Both the position numbers and the translations under genes were made by a program. Positions 1 through 9,915 of a DNA stretch of 33,366 bases are shown piece after piece. The notes beneath the pieces were generated by a model. It was not told the DNA's origin, did no database searches, and saw only the letters and a program-made list of their open reading frames with translations. The stretch comes from Saprolegnia diclina VS20 (Eukaryota > Oomycota > Saprolegniomycetes > Saprolegniales > Saprolegniaceae): NCBI RefSeq assembly GCF_000281045.1, contig NW_008246118.1, positions 75,429 through 108,794 on the forward strand, read 5' to 3'. Numbering within the stretch: position 1 is the first letter of the stretch; each line of letters starts with the position of its first letter.

Positions 1-568
1 ATCGTATCTTTGGTTTTGGATTGGTTTTGAGGTGGATAGGATATCATGCCGGTGAATCGGATCGGATGCGACTGCGGTAGCGTCGGTCGTCACTCGAAGA
101 GAAGTGGAGACCTGGTATGAATAACGACGTACTGGCCAACTCCGAAATATCGACAAACCGCTGGACGACGAAGAAGAATATGCGCGTGAGCATGTCCATT
201 CATTATTCTTAGGACTGAAGGTCAACTTTGTAGCAAATGCGGTGCAGTAGGTAGTCAGCAGGGAGCACGGACACGAAATGGGATTGCGGTCGCGTCGACA
301 CCGTGCGCTTGATGTCAACGAGAACTTTCTCTGTCGAACGTGGATCAGCCGCGACCACGACTTGTCATCTGCGGCTCGCCTAGTCGGTTAGAAGAGATCC
401 TGCCGCTTACGGGTTTCGTCACGGCGGTGATCTCGCCTATGCGCCCGCGTCAGTGTCAACACGGTGAAGAGGAACCCGATCTATACTGGAAAATCCTGGC
501 TGCTGCTGGCAAAAGGAAAAAGAATATTGTGAGAACAAAAGCGGACATCGCATTAGATGTGCGTATGC
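1..568. other. Intergenic stretch, no gene recognised
   Basis: I see no coding pattern on either strand. The only open frame of note (about 340-597 on +) begins with GTG, lacks the third-position GC bias of the confident genes and runs into the 3' end of the zinc transporter. The stretch lies just downstream of that transporter and probably holds its 3' untranslated region and terminator. Confidence 0.4.
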
Positions 569-1507
569 TTAGACGCCGACGTACGCAAAGAGGATGAGAC
601 TCAACGACATGATGCCCATGCCGCCGAGGATCGCGATCGAGACCGCGTGGCCATCCGGGCAAAACTTGACGGCCGACGGGATAAGCTCCTTGATTGAGAG
701 CGTCACCATCATGCCCGTGACGATACCAAACATGACGCCTTCCACGGTTGGGTTGAGGCCGTCACCGAGGATGAAAAAGGCGAGGATGGCACCGAGAGGC
801 TCCGCGAGTGACGAGCCGCAGGCCCACAAGAACGCCTTCCAGCGGCTGCCGGTGGCAAAGTAGACGGGCGTCGCGACAGCAATGCCTTCCGGAATGTTGT
901 GCAGCGCGATACCAATGGCAAGCGTGGCGCCGACCTTGAGGTCGTGGACCGCCGCCGTGTACGTGGCGACACCTTCCGGAAGGTTGTGTATCGCAAGCGC
1001 AATGGCCGTGAGGACACCAGTGCGGTTCATGGCCGCCTTGTCCTTGTTGGCGAGTAAATCAAAGTCCGCTTCGTTGCGGGGCGTCACAAGAGGCATGTGG
1101 CCGTCGACGATTTGCTCGAGGCGCGAGAGATCCGCAACGTCGATCTCGTCCTTGAGATCGGGCGAGAGACGGTGCACGAGCGCATCGAGGAGGTAGATGA
1201 TGCCGGCGCCAACGGCAAAGCAAATGTTGGTAAAGACCCACGCGTTGCCTTCGCACGTCGAGTCGCACTCGCCAGCCTCGTCGGCGTTGCCAGCCTTGAA
1301 CTGCTCGACCGACTCGTTGAAGATCTCGACGAGCGAGATGAAGACCATGACGCCACCGGCAAGCGCGAGCGCGATCGAGAGGTTCTTGGCGTTGGCCATC
1401 TTGACCATGGACGCGCTAAAGATGACGAGACCGCCGATGCAGGTGGCGAACGCCGCGGCCCACGTGAGGGCAAAGGCAATACCGACTCCTGTTGTCACCT
1501 CTGGCAT
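569..1507 (-). CDS. ZIP-family divalent metal (zinc) transporter, ZupT/GufA-like
   Basis: This single-exon gene encodes 312 residues from an ATG at 1507. Members of the ZIP family move zinc, iron or manganese into the cytosol. The sequence has about eight hydrophobic segments. The first three (about residues 8-30, 44-64 and 91-112) are followed by a hydrophilic loop (about 113-160). Two hallmark helices then carry HNLPEG (174-179) and HNIPEG (203-208), the paired metal-binding motifs of the ZupT/GufA/ZIP11 branch. More helices follow to the C-terminus. A Cys-rich loop (ECDSTCEG, about 80-87) lies between helices 2 and 3. The length is normal for the family and both binding helices look intact. 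The substrate is inferred as zinc from family knowledge; iron or manganese cannot be excluded. No intron is needed. Confidence 0.93.
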   Translation of the reverse strand: MPEVTTGVGIAFALTWAAAFATCIGGLVIFSASMVKMANAKNLSIALALAGGVMVFISLVEIFNESVEQFKAGNADEAGECDSTCEGNAWVFTNICFAVGAGIIYLLDALVHRLSPDLKDEIDVADLSRLEQIVDGHMPLVTPRNEADFDLLANKDKAAMNRTGVLTAIALAIHNLPEGVATYTAAVHDLKVGATLAIGIALHNIPEGIAVATPVYFATGSRWKAFLWACGSSLAEPLGAILAFFILGDGLNPTVEGVMFGIVTGMMVTLSIKELIPSAVKFCPDGHAVSIAILGGMGIMSLSLILFAYVGV

Positions 1508-1989
1508 AGTTGCGCTTTTGCTTCTGAAGATGGGTGTTGAAGCGAGAGGTTTGAAGAATGATCAACAGGCCGCCAGGATCCAAGCGCAGGCAAGACCAGT
1601 TGCTGCTATCACTCGTGCTAGAGAAGGAATCATAAACACCGCGGTGATCAATGCGTGGTGGACACGACCGTGCAACTGGCAGGTTCTGGTTCAGCACGAG
1701 CAACCCATGGAGTACGGTATCACACTATGGGATACTACTCAGTACCGCTGCTCGCTGAGCTGATATCGCTTCAAAATGCAATACCCATGACGCATAAACG
1801 GTGTCGAAATCGACCACATTGTCCGCCCATGCATTCCATTCCGGTGCAGAGTTCAACCGAAGACCGCAGTCGAGCCGATTTGGTTACTGAAAATACACAG
1901 GGCGTAGGATTCTAGGGAGGCCTCCCTGGTACGAAGCTGATAGCGACGGTACGCCATCTAGTCGCAGACAGACGAGAACCTTGTCTTTG
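1508..1989. other. Intergenic stretch upstream of the zinc transporter
   Basis: Nothing convincingly coding is visible. The part next to 1507 must hold the transporter's promoter and 5' leader. A perfect 14-bp palindrome lies at 1914-1927 and is listed separately. Short open frames here lack the codon bias of the confident genes. Confidence 0.4.
1914..1927. repeat. Perfect 14-bp palindrome
   Basis: AGGGAGGCCTCCCT reads the same on both strands. It lies about 400 bp upstream of the zinc-transporter start. It could be a protein-binding site or chance; nothing else supports a role. Confidence 0.5.
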
Positions 1990-2343
1990 TTATTGCGACT
2001 GGCCGGCTGACTGGACAAGGTAATTCCCTACGGATATTGCATGTAACCGGCCATGTAGACGCTTATCCGGATAGACCACTTCCACGAGGTGCATCCAGGA
2101 TTCGCTTCTCGTTTCTGGTTCATTGCGGGCATCGTTCCATCTTTGTTCGTGCGTTTCTTTGGACGCAAGCAAAATCAGCTTTTGAATCCAAGAACGCTCA
2201 GTGATCCATCTAGCAATCTGGCGTACCAATGGTAGCGAACGAGCATCCCTTCCAACTTCCTCTTCCATGGAGCCGTCCTTGGAATTCCTTGCCCTTTTCT
2301 CTTGCTCCAACAATATTAACGACAGAGTTTTCGATGCCGACAT
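1990..2343 (-). CDS. Doubtful small hypothetical protein (117 residues)
   Basis: An ATG-started open frame of 117 residues. I do not recognise any family. The translation is hydrophilic, with a helical-looking stretch around residues 38-62 and no signal peptide or membrane segment. Its third codon positions are much less GC-rich than those of every confident gene here, which argues against it being coding or suggests a young or transferred gene. It sits downstream of the giant membrane protein gene on the same strand, with 335 bp between them. It could equally be a chance open frame. Confidence 0.25.
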   Translation of the reverse strand: MSASKTLSLILLEQEKRARNSKDGSMEEEVGRDARSLPLVRQIARWITERSWIQKLILLASKETHEQRWNDARNEPETRSESWMHLVEVVYPDKRLHGRLHAISVGNYLVQSAGQSQ

Positions 2344-2678
2344 GACACGAGAGCTTGGTAAGGGGTGGGAAACAGGTGCGTACCAAGCAGTACCCGAGCA
2401 TGTACACTACTCGTACTAGCGCTAGGCCAAGTCAAGCTTAAATAGAGACGTGCGATCAACAATAGTGGCGTCAACGACCGTCAAGTAGCTTAACGTGACA
2501 CTGCACATCAAAACCCCAAAATCTCACATCGAGAGCATTGTGATAACCCACGCACGCATCAGTGCAACAAGGTCATGCATCGTGTTCGTTTCGCTACGAT
2601 GGTAGCCACTGGCAAGGTTCACATGTTTTTGAGCTTGCGGTACCAGTCGGTTCGATCAGACAAGGAATACACTCATCC
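2344..2678. other. Short intergenic stretch
   Basis: The 335 bases between the doubtful small frame and the stop codon of the giant membrane protein. No motif or conserved coding signal was seen; it probably holds the membrane protein's 3' untranslated region. Confidence 0.4.
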
Positions 2679-5600
2679 TTACCGAATGCGGTGCAGTGGG
2701 AGCACCGCCGACGTCGGAAACGGGCATGTTGTCGTCTCGGGCGCAACGACAAAGTGCCGCCAGCTCTTGATGTCAAAGAGGTGCAAGTCTCCGCGGTAGC
2801 GCCACGTGAACAAGCCGCCCATCGCAGCCGACATCCTGTCCGTGTACTGCTCGTCGCCAATCGCCCAGTTGCTCAGATTCGACGAGTACAGACTCGTCGC
2901 GTTCAGAAACAGCGACGTGATGCGCGACGGTGGCAGCGTCGGGCGCAGAAGCCGCTCGACGACGGCGGCTCCCACGACGCAGCTCACACAGAGTGCCACG
3001 TCAATCGAGACGCGGCTCACGCGGCCAATCTCAACGTGTCCGCTTGTGCAAGTGAGCGCCAGGTCCATATCAACGTAGGTGCAGCGGCGACGCACAAAGG
3101 CCGTGTAGTCTTGCGGCACCGCCAGCGTCCACGCGGCCGCAACAGCGCTTGCTGCGACCGAGCTCTTCCACGCATAAAAGGGCGTGTACTGGCGCGTGAC
3201 GCAGCTAAGGACGTCGTTCATTATGTACACAAGCCACGAAAGCTCGGACGCGCCGAGGAGCGTCGGAACGACGGCGAGCGGTGGAGCTACAAAGCGAGCG
3301 CCTGCGCCGACAGCCGTGAGCTCGAGCGGCTGCGTGTTGAGAAGCCATAGCGCAGTCACGCCGCGGACAATGAGCAAGACGCGGCCGACCCACGCATGCC
3401 CAACGAGTCGATTCAACGCAAAGAGATTCGCGCCTTCGTACGCGCCACGGCAAACAAAAAGAGCGTAAAGGGCGGCGATGGCCGCACCGAGCATGATGGT
3501 ACCGGTGACGTAGCGTACGCACTGCTGGCAGACAAACGAGAGACGGGTTGGGATGGCCGCGTCATCGATTGCGAGCGTCATGGGCTTTGACTGCTTGGAG
3601 ATGGCGGTGATCGCACCAGCATCGCCCTGGAAGGAGACAACCTCGCGGAGCCCAAGAACCCACTCGGCCAAGTAGTTCCACCCGAAAAAGAGCCAAGACC
3701 GGTCGCTTGCGTCCAAAATATTGATTTTGTAGAGCTGGACGTTGGAACTGTTGTATGGCTTGACAAGGAACTGAACTGTTTGGATATCAAGCGCGCGCGC
3801 CTCCGACTCGGCGGCCGTCGCCAAAGACCGCAGCGACGCCGTCAACCGACACAGCGTGCTGTTCGCCAACGTAAACGAAGCGTTGTAGATGGCAACGCAC
3901 GCCGCTTCGGCGTACACATCGCGTGCGCAGAACGCCGCCAAGTCCGTATCTGGTTGCATGGTATGCACCGCGTCAAAACCCGAAAGCGCAAAGAGAAGGC
4001 CAAGCGTCGACGGCGTGAAGTACTCTAAATGCCACCACGAACAGAGCGAGTCGGCGCCAAAGAGCGCGTAGAGCGCCCCGGACGGCGGCGACACTTGAAT
4101 GTCATTCCCGCAGGTGAGATCCCCGCCGACGATACCGACATCCGGGTCGGTCAGAAGAGTTATGGGCACGTGGCCGATGTAGGGTTTTGCAGGTAGCGCT
4201 AAAAGCTGCCGTTGGGCGGAAAGGTTCTTTGTCGTCTCGGTTGCAATGGACTGCCGCACTGCGTCGTAGAAGTCTAGGAGGGACCTCGGGCAGCTAATGT
4301 AGATCATGTCGACGGCCCCAAAAGGACCTATCGAGGCGTTTACGAGGTGCAGACCGAGAAGAAGTGGCGACGAGAGGGTTAGGTTTTCAAAGAGCAAACT
4401 GGCGCGTGTCGCATTGGCAAAGGCAAACTCGGGACTTTGCCGGAGAAGCGAACGGCCACCAATGCGTGTAGTATTGGTGTTGATAGCCCAAAGGTCGCTT
4501 GCAAAGGCCCAGTAAAAACGATGCGACGTCTGGCGATCCAAGTGCATGACACCGGCGCGCTGGCTGATGGGGAGTGTGTACGACAAGCCAAGCGCCGACG
4601 AGACGACCATGGCGTCGTCGAGGCCCGTGTCCTTAAAATTCTGCCACTGCAGCACAAACTGCGTGATACCGTGTGCGCGCCAGTAGTCAACTTCCTCAGA
4701 GACCGAGAGCACCTGTGGCCGAGCTATCTCGTCCAGCCAAAAGCGACCTCCTTCGGACGATTCCAAGTAGCGACCAAACCCAATATCAAACGAGTCGCCC
4801 CAGCAATAGCGCCATCGAGCCCAGTCGCGCACATTTCGCAAGCTTGTCTCGAGGTACAGAGCGCCGTTAGCCGCATGCCCCCTACAGCGTGCTTGGCGGG
4901 AGTGCGTGCTCGCCATCTCATAGCGTTGGTTCACATCGAGCCAGCAGTACTGCGTGAACATCCACGGTAATTGACACGGGTCCATAGCGCGAAGCCCCGC
5001 AACCAGATCCTCGAGTGGCGGAGCTGTGCTCAAGAGGTACCGCCGCGCCATCGTCGGGTACCCTGCCACGATGCTGCTCGAGCTATTGTATGGCTGCAGC
5101 GGGTCCGCGAACGATGCATCATGCAGCAAAATCGGTGCGTCGACCGAAGTGAGCAGCTGGGCGTTGAACGTGTTGGCAAGGAACGCGTGCATACCCGTGG
5201 CGATGAAGCCAGCCCAGCCAAAATCGTTTGCGAGCGACTTTTGCAACACGCCCAAGTACGCCGTGTTGCTCCAGAGCGTGAGGCCAATGTACACCACGCC
5301 CGAGACGCGAAGCAGTCGTTCCCAGGACGAGCGCTGCAACGTCAAATTCCCACTTGTTTGTCTCACCGTTCTCGGCGGCGCGCTGAAAGGAAGTACAATA
5401 GCGCCATCTGCGCCATCGTCAAAGACACGGTCGTCGGCACACAGCAATAGCCAGAGCTTGATGTCAAAAAGGTAGGTACGGCCGCGCCAGCGCAGCGGCA
5501 AGAGGCCACACATGACCGCGGCCGTCGCACTCACTGCATGCCCGGCGGGCGTCACGCGCCAAGGAGAGAGCAATGGCAAGATCGCGTTTGGGCGAGGCGT

Positions 5601-7931
5601 CTCGGTGCTTGATACTCGGCGGCAAAATGCTGTAACGAACGATGCGCAAATGAAAAAGGCGGCGATGCTCAGGATGACGAGTACGCGCGAAAAGCTACCG
5701 ACGTGCACTACACCGCTGGTGCAGTACACCATCGAGTCCATGTTAACTGTGTAGCACTGCCGATCGAGTGACGCAGACAGCGTCAGTGGCGCCAACTGAT
5801 CCAGCGCAAGAATTGCGCACCAGCATGAGAAAGCGTGCAACGGCGACGTGCGAATGCTTGTGCGCTGAAGCGGCAGTAGCACATTGTGGGCGACGAGCAT
5901 GAGCCAAAGGCTCTCGAGGGCGAGAACGCTGGACACCAAGATGGAGCGCGGCCCTTCGACTAGCCGAATGAACCCACTCGTCGTCGTTGAAGTGCCGAGC
6001 GGTACCGCGGCCAAGCATAGAATGGCCGCGACGCTGCGAAGGACGAGGAGGTTGCGGCTCACCCAAACGGAAGCCGTGAGCGGCACAAAGCTCCACCAGT
6101 CGTGGGATATAGCGCTTCGCGTGCGCCAGCCAACGCAGAGCAAGAGTCCCCCCGTAATAACGAGAGTGCCTGACGTGACTATTGCCAGGAAGGAGAGATA
6201 TGGTCCCAAACTCCTGGGTGCAGACGCGTCGTCCTTTGTACTTGGTAGTGGAAGGTACAGAGACGACATGAGTGTGAAGGACGCCACGTCACCTTGGATC
6301 TGAACCACTTCGCGCTGATTCCGCGCCCAGTCGTAGAGGTACATGGCGCCGAGGAATGCAAAGTCGGGCGATAGCAGTGGTTGCAGGTCCAGCTCGATGG
6401 CTGCTGTCGTATTGCGCATCAGCATTTGAAACAGTCCGACGTTGTACGCTGCCACGTCATCGGTCCAGGACGTGGGTGGCGTCAAAAGAGGTAGCGTACT
6501 TTGCAGGGACATGGCGTCGGCAACGAGTCGTAGGCATGCATCACCGTCGACGAAGGGTGCGCAGGTCGTGCTTGGGTGTGCCCCGTACAAAGCGAGCGCG
6601 AAGAGTGCATTGTAGACGTGCCACTCGAGCGTCAAGGGGGCTTGAGCGCCGCAGACATCGTCAAAGCCAAACGTTTGCTGCACGAAAGGCATAGGCCCCC
6701 CAAAGGTGCACATCGGGTTGCCCGTAAGAAAGCGAAAATTCGCGTCCTTCCAGCGCAAAGGGCGCGGGTGCAACGTGTGGCGACCGAGCTTTCCGGACGC
6801 GCTTGGCGTCGTTAGTAGGCGCTCGGTGAGGTCGGCGTGAAAGAGGCTCACGGAGCGAATCAAGCTGCGCGGTGCCGGTACCCACTTGATGTCAATGTTG
6901 CCGAGAGGCCCGATACCATCATGTAAAACTTGCTGCAGCAGACGCAGTGGGTATCCTTGGCAATAGGTCTCTATCTGGTTCGGATCAACATCGCCAAAGT
7001 AGCGGTGTGTGCCCCGCACAAGGCTTTGGTTGGTCCCAATGGCGTACAAGTCGTTGTAGAGAAGGTTGTACAGGACGTTGGTGGTCCGAAATGCCCAGCG
7101 ATTTAACATCGGCTTGGCCTTGAGCGGCAATAAGAGGCGCTGCCCGAGCGCATTCGCCATCTCGATCGTTTCCGAGACACCGATATCGTAGCCGGTCCCG
7201 TACTGCAGCGCAAAGCGATCGATGCCATGTCGCTGCCAGAGCGCGGCTTCATCGCTTTCGGCCACCCATGTGTGTATCTGAAGGGCTGCAAGCCATTTTG
7301 CGCCGTCCTCGCTCGACTCTGCGATCGGCGTCCCGATCGTCGAGAGAAACCGGCCTTGGGTTGACGCCAGGAACGACTTCCACTTGATGTTGCGCAAAAT
7401 GGTCTCGAGGTGCACGGCGCCGTTGGCGGCATCGAACCTCGCACAGCGCGCTTGCCGACGTACGGTATAGGCCAGCTCCCAACGCTTTTGCAAGTCAACC
7501 CAGCAGTATGGCGACACCATTCTGACGACGCGAGACGCCGCAAGCTGCCGGAGACCGCGGACGGCGCTCTGCACGGTTGTGAGATCGTCGTACATGAGGA
7601 GCCGCGCATATGCAGAGCTCGGCGCACTGGGCAGCGCCGCAATGTAGGCCGCTTGTGGCGCCACCAGATCCAAGGCGCCGGTGCCATCGAGTGCGAGCTC
7701 GTGGTTCAGCGTAGTGACGAGTACGTGGGCCATCGCGTCAAAGTCGGGGACAAAAAAATCGGTTGCAAGGTACGAAGCAAAGATGTCGAGCGCAAAGCAG
7801 ATCAAGCCGATGGACACGATAACACTGAGGACGCCACCCGCCTCCGTGACGACGCGCCGTCGGCATGTCTGTGGTCGAGCAAGAGGAAAGGCAGGGCCGT
7901 CCAGACGCGACGGCCAGACATGGACGCGCAT
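2679..7931 (-). CDS. Giant multipass membrane protein made of two tandem homologous units
   Basis: One uninterrupted frame of 1750 residues starts at an ATG at 7931 and has no intron, unlike most genes here. I do not recognise a named family. Each unit has the same order: a membrane segment near its start (about residues 33-55 in unit 1, about 875-900 in unit 2); a large, probably extracytoplasmic domain with many Asn-X-Ser/Thr sites; a cluster of membrane helices; and a short tail containing FDIKLW or FDIKSW. Paired landmarks include YCWVDLQKRWE/YCWLDVNQRYE (about 141 and 994), GAVHLETILRN/GALYLETSLRN, CTSGVVHVG/CTSGHVEIG, and the two FDIK tails (about 823 and 1721). The spacing between copies is therefore about 850-900 residues. 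No catalytic motif is seen. A lineage-specific surface or membrane protein family is likely; transport or receptor roles are only guesses. Confidence 0.85.
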   Translation of the reverse strand: MRVHVWPSRLDGPAFPLARPQTCRRRVVTEAGGVLSVIVSIGLICFALDIFASYLATDFFVPDFDAMAHVLVTTLNHELALDGTGALDLVAPQAAYIAALPSAPSSAYARLLMYDDLTTVQSAVRGLRQLAASRVVRMVSPYCWVDLQKRWELAYTVRRQARCARFDAANGAVHLETILRNIKWKSFLASTQGRFLSTIGTPIAESSEDGAKWLAALQIHTWVAESDEAALWQRHGIDRFALQYGTGYDIGVSETIEMANALGQRLLLPLKAKPMLNRWAFRTTNVLYNLLYNDLYAIGTNQSLVRGTHRYFGDVDPNQIETYCQGYPLRLLQQVLHDGIGPLGNIDIKWVPAPRSLIRSVSLFHADLTERLLTTPSASGKLGRHTLHPRPLRWKDANFRFLTGNPMCTFGGPMPFVQQTFGFDDVCGAQAPLTLEWHVYNALFALALYGAHPSTTCAPFVDGDACLRLVADAMSLQSTLPLLTPPTSWTDDVAAYNVGLFQMLMRNTTAAIELDLQPLLSPDFAFLGAMYLYDWARNQREVVQIQGDVASFTLMSSLYLPLPSTKDDASAPRSLGPYLSFLAIVTSGTLVITGGLLLCVGWRTRSAISHDWWSFVPLTASVWVSRNLLVLRSVAAILCLAAVPLGTSTTTSGFIRLVEGPRSILVSSVLALESLWLMLVAHNVLLPLQRTSIRTSPLHAFSCWCAILALDQLAPLTLSASLDRQCYTVNMDSMVYCTSGVVHVGSFSRVLVILSIAAFFICASFVTAFCRRVSSTETPRPNAILPLLSPWRVTPAGHAVSATAAVMCGLLPLRWRGRTYLFDIKLWLLLCADDRVFDDGADGAIVLPFSAPPRTVRQTSGNLTLQRSSWERLLRVSGVVYIGLTLWSNTAYLGVLQKSLANDFGWAGFIATGMHAFLANTFNAQLLTSVDAPILLHDASFADPLQPYNSSSSIVAGYPTMARRYLLSTAPPLEDLVAGLRAMDPCQLPWMFTQYCWLDVNQRYEMASTHSRQARCRGHAANGALYLETSLRNVRDWARWRYCWGDSFDIGFGRYLESSEGGRFWLDEIARPQVLSVSEEVDYWRAHGITQFVLQWQNFKDTGLDDAMVVSSALGLSYTLPISQRAGVMHLDRQTSHRFYWAFASDLWAINTNTTRIGGRSLLRQSPEFAFANATRASLLFENLTLSSPLLLGLHLVNASIGPFGAVDMIYISCPRSLLDFYDAVRQSIATETTKNLSAQRQLLALPAKPYIGHVPITLLTDPDVGIVGGDLTCGNDIQVSPPSGALYALFGADSLCSWWHLEYFTPSTLGLLFALSGFDAVHTMQPDTDLAAFCARDVYAEAACVAIYNASFTLANSTLCRLTASLRSLATAAESEARALDIQTVQFLVKPYNSSNVQLYKINILDASDRSWLFFGWNYLAEWVLGLREVVSFQGDAGAITAISKQSKPMTLAIDDAAIPTRLSFVCQQCVRYVTGTIMLGAAIAALYALFVCRGAYEGANLFALNRLVGHAWVGRVLLIVRGVTALWLLNTQPLELTAVGAGARFVAPPLAVVPTLLGASELSWLVYIMNDVLSCVTRQYTPFYAWKSSVAASAVAAAWTLAVPQDYTAFVRRRCTYVDMDLALTCTSGHVEIGRVSRVSIDVALCVSCVVGAAVVERLLRPTLPPSRITSLFLNATSLYSSNLSNWAIGDEQYTDRMSAAMGGLFTWRYRGDLHLFDIKSWRHFVVAPETTTCPFPTSAVLPLHRIR

Positions 7932-8097
7932 CGCTTACATGTAACTGGCATCCTGTAACTGCGCCAAACACTGTATTCAAAGGATTTCTTGGATACAGAA
8001 TTTTGCCCTGACAATCCCAACAAATGCAACTGCACAAACCACACTGACAAGGCTAAATATGAGGCGGTCTCATTCAGATTAGATTGGTGTCTACTAC

Positions 8098-9335
8098 TCA
8101 GACGACGGGCGACACCTTGCTCGGGTCGTCGGACGTGGTGTTGTACTGCGCCGTGAGGGCCTCGGAGGGCGAGAGGCTCGAGAGCCGCTCGTCCGTGCCG
8201 TCTTCGAGCGCGTTGGCGTTCATGCGCGCCGCGTCCTCCGCGGGCATGGGCATGTTGTAGAATTTCTGGATGTTCCGAGGCGTGACGCCTTGGTCCTTGT
8301 GGTTGATGTCGGCAAAGTACGCGTCTTGGAGGAACCACACCATGGGCACAACGTACAGCGCGGAGATGACATCCAGCGTATAGTGCTTGCGGGCGGCGAC
8401 GATGCAAAAGGCGATTGCGATTTGAATGCAGAGCATAAAGGCCAGCAGCGCCGTGCTCTTCCAGTACTTGAAGAGCGTCAGAATGAACGACATGGTGTAC
8501 ATCGTGTGCGAGCTAAACATGAGGTCGCCGCAGCCTAGAATCGAAATGTCAGGAAATGACGCGAGCAAAGGGCAATGGACCGTTGAGGACGTCAATGTGG
8601 AAAAAGTAGTAGGACGTGGTCGTCGGCGGCTGGAAATCCGGGTTGGGTACTTCGCACGAGAGCGGGTTGATCGGGTTCGCATCCAAGCACGTCTGGTTGA
8701 AGAGCGGGCGGCAGTGCGGCGCAGCGCCCGGAAGCGCCGTCACCAAGAACGAGCAGCAGCGAAAGAGCTACGGACACCATTGGTTCGTTGATATGCGCCG
8801 AGTCATTTCAAATGACGTACGAGGCACATGGCCGTGTGGAAGAGGAAGCGCTTAACGATGACGGCGACGTAGCGGACGTTGCCATTCTCTTTGGGCTTGA
8901 TGAACGGGATCGACGCAATGAGCACAATCGACGGGCCAAAGATGCAGCCAAACACGAGAATTTCGGAAATCTTGGCCTGCGACTCGCTAGACGCACTCTA
9001 TTGTGAGTTGCCCTGCGTCACCGATCGTCGTCGTACGTGAATTCGGGCAAGAGGTTGAAACCGACGTCGTACAGCGGCGTGCGCTGTTCGGGCGTCAAGC
9101 GCGACTGGATCCAGTACGCCAAGTTGTGCAAAATACTGTGCAGGTCTAGTCATAGTAGCATCAGTCGCACTGTCCACGATGGCGATTGGGATATGATATA
9201 CATACATTGCCAAAGCACGCCGTAGAGCAGCACCTTCCAGTCGCAGAGCGCGAGCTTGAGCTCAAAGAGCAGGTGCTCCTTGAGCTCCGGCCACGTGCGC
9301 AGCTCGAGGCCGAGGCGCTTGGAGAGGTACACCAT
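8098..9335 (-). CDS. Sphingomyelin-synthase-like ceramide head-group transferase
   Basis: Five exons, 9335-9206, 9145-9037, 8986-8821, 8767-8581 and 8534-8098, join into 1029 nt (342 residues). All four introns (60, 50, 53 and 46 nt) are GT-AG and end in TAG. The protein is a membrane enzyme of the SMS/IPC-synthase (PAP2_C) family. These enzymes move a phospho-head-group from a phospholipid to ceramide. The last junction restores the motif CGDLMFSSHT (199-208). With ARKHYTLDV (245-253) it supplies the catalytic triad His207, His248 and Asp252; the spacing is close to that of human SMS1. Several hydrophobic helices precede this, and a Cys-rich luminal loop lies between LVTALPG and the motif. 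The head group (inositol, ethanolamine or choline) cannot be told from sequence. Oomycetes are known to make unusual phosphosphingolipids. The hydrophilic C-terminal tail (about 280-342) is probably cytosolic. Confidence 0.9.
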
Positions 9336-9562
9336 CTTGGGTCGAGTCGGCAAAAACGAAAATGGCGATTACGCAAAGGCCGCCATCGTGAATACGCAAG
9401 ATTTTTTGCCATGTGGTTTTCATTTCCCACGGTGTTTTGCACGCCCAACCGCTCCTTGAAGCTTGCTGTTTGTATCGACATCGTGTGAAAAACAGTGTGT
9501 GTTGATGCAGACCCGGTCGTGCAATAATCGGGGTGCGACAGATCTTCCAAACACATATTAAA

Positions 9563-9595
9563 ATACAAATGTTTTTGAAAGTTTGGCATTTGTAT
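9563..9595. repeat. Inverted repeat with 9-bp arms
   Basis: ATACAAATG at 9563-9571 is mirrored exactly by CATTTGTAT at 9587-9595, with a 15-base spacer. It could form a hairpin or be a binding site upstream of the SMS-like gene. A chance origin in AT-rich DNA is possible. Confidence 0.45.
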
Positions 9596-9868
9596 CAAAG
9601 TACCGTATTTTTATAGAACCCTCAATGTGTAACCAACGCGGGACATGACACCTAGGAGAGACGAGGACTGAAACCTTAGGCTTGACGAACACCGAAGCCG
9701 GTCCAGCGAAGCCCACGGGCGCCCCTTCAAGGCTTCCTTGCATCTTAGTTGATCACGTCAAGAGAATATAGTTGTGCAAGTGGATGGCAGCGTCGATCAA
9801 TGTGACTTGGGGCAGAAGAAAGCTGCAGTCGCAGGCCTTGAGCAGCACTCATCTGTATGCATGTATTC

Positions 9869-9915
9869 AGAACTTGATCTTAATCAAACACAGTCTTTGA
9901 TTAAGATTAAGTTCT
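9869..9915. repeat. Long near-perfect hairpin (20-bp arms, 7-base loop)
   Basis: The arm at 9869-9888 pairs with 9896-9915 at 19 of 20 positions around the loop CACAGTC. The arms are built on the motif CTTAATCAAA. The structure lies about 375 bp upstream of the BMS1 start. Arms this long with so short a loop are unlikely by chance. It may be a fold-back transposon remnant or a structured regulatory site. No flanking duplication was identified. Confidence 0.75.

Noticed and set aside
340-597. 85-residue frame on the + strand
   Set aside because: GTG start, no codon bias, overlaps the 3' end of the zinc transporter and matches no family.
1097-1763. Frames of 147 and 188 residues opposite the zinc transporter
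   Set aside because: They are antisense shadows of a gene with clear HNLPEG motifs on the other strand.
8535-8580. Continuous frame through this part of the SMS-like gene
   Set aside because: Reading through gives residues foreign to the family; removing these 46 nt joins the lumenal loop directly to CGDLMFSSHT.
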